Positions 55,529-55,675 of a DNA stretch of 55,675 nt are shown here, one piece after another (position 1 is the first letter of the stretch; the number at the start of each line of letters is the position of its first letter). A program made the translations under genes and the position numbers. This DNA is from Planctomycetota bacterium (GTDB lineage: Bacteria; Planctomycetota; MHYJ01; JACQXL01; JACRIJ01), in NCBI GenBank assembly GCA_016220095.1, contig JACRIJ010000046.1, positions 1 to 55,675 on the forward strand, given 5' to 3'. The notes under the pieces are model-generated. The model was not told where the DNA came from. It did no database searches and saw nothing but the letters and a program-made list of their open reading frames with translations.

Positions 55529-55555
55529 CGGGAAGTATCGCCTCAGTAGAGGTGG
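55529..55555 (+). repeat. CCTCAGT element outside right repeat
   Basis: CGGGAAGTATCGCCTCAGTA runs into GAGGTGG. Direct copy of 55372-55398; both flank the 85-bp inverted repeat. The core CCTC-AGTM-GAGG can fold into a small hairpin. Confidence 0.75.
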
Positions 55556-55574
55556 CATTAAAGGACGTTAGTAG

Positions 55575-55656
55575 CCCAGCCATTTATGGCTGGGGTATGA
55601 AAAACTGAGAAATATGGAGGGCATTCATGCCCTTAACATAACGCCATGAATGGCGT
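55575..55656. repeat. Three consecutive small hairpins with CCAT/ATGG arms
   Basis: CCCAGCCAT-TT-ATGGCTGGG (55575-55594), AGGGCAT-TC-ATGCCCT (55618-55633) and ACGCCAT-GA-ATGGCGT (55641-55656) each have perfect arms around a two-base centre. The theme (arms ending CAT/ATG) repeats while the outer bases differ. No gene is seen in the rest of the right edge. Confidence 0.8.
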
Positions 55657-55675
55657 AAATATTAGGCTTTTGACA

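Overview
The window is a gene-dense, moderate-GC bacterial chromosome segment holding 44 protein genes, 43 of them complete, and no rRNA, tRNA, CRISPR array, prophage or recognisable transposase. The gene style fits an uncultivated member of the PVC group, most likely Planctomycetota: a Ser/Thr kinase fused to TPRs, a secreted WD40 propeller protein, a TPR/FG-GAP/ASPIC protein, a membrane-embedded spermidine-synthase-like fusion, zinc-ribbon/TM proteins, and a Glu+5 prepilin. Omnitrophota or another uncultivated phylum is not excluded, since this is an inference from gene style and no marker gene is present.

Layout. 1-4418 (+): tail of a hypothetical gene, holA, then a zinc-ribbon / Pro-rich membrane protein / lipoprotein cluster. 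4529-13000 (+): small transaldolase, soluble triple-PAS hybrid histidine kinase, MFS exporter, HtpX protease, carbamate kinase, class I glutamine amidotransferase, cupin. 13075-20286 (+): membrane/SpeE-like fusion, diiron ferritin-like protein, WD40 protein, M14 carboxypeptidase. 20339-26328 (-): TPR/FG-GAP/ASPIC protein and a solitary type IIG restriction-modification enzyme. 26562-28857 (+): aspartate kinase and a DHH phosphoesterase. 28866-41715 (-): two paralogous zinc-ribbon membrane proteins, a Gld-type ABC system (ATPase, permease-GldG fusion, DUF4340 protein), then uppS, purA, a prepilin, a HAMP-like membrane protein, carA and tdh. 42023-49588 (+): HD hydrolase, arsR with an ACR3-ArsC fusion, kinase-TPR, two tiny opposite-strand genes, cmk and plsC. 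49844-55300 (-): rsfS, an EamA half-transporter, membrane pyrophosphatase hppA and a ClC channel with CBS domains.

The most unusual content lies between the genes. Nearly every larger intergenic gap carries short degenerate arrays in which a 3-4 base anchor recurs at a fixed 7-, 8- or 9-nt spacing while the bases between vary. Several classes occupy preferred places. ATG-rich 7-nt arrays ending in a GAAGGACGRACGAAG-like junction start at or inside the stop codon of the upstream gene. An 8-nt CGTG-type array ending in GTGGCNAAAAAACGTT lies just upstream of start codons on the coding strand. Further elements are an 85-bp inverted-repeat pair around the ClC gene, perfect palindromes of 28 and 20 bp, small CCTCAGTMGAGG elements and a triple hairpin at the right edge. 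I know no named family for the arrays, but similar sequences may be common in uncultivated genomes, so novelty is unproven.

Four genes have a sigma70-like promoter whose -10 box ends only 6-10 nt before the ATG and no Shine-Dalgarno sequence, suggesting leaderless mRNAs. One of these promoters uncovers a likely real small gene (47611-47796, minus) next to a 43-codon ORF (47824-47955, minus).
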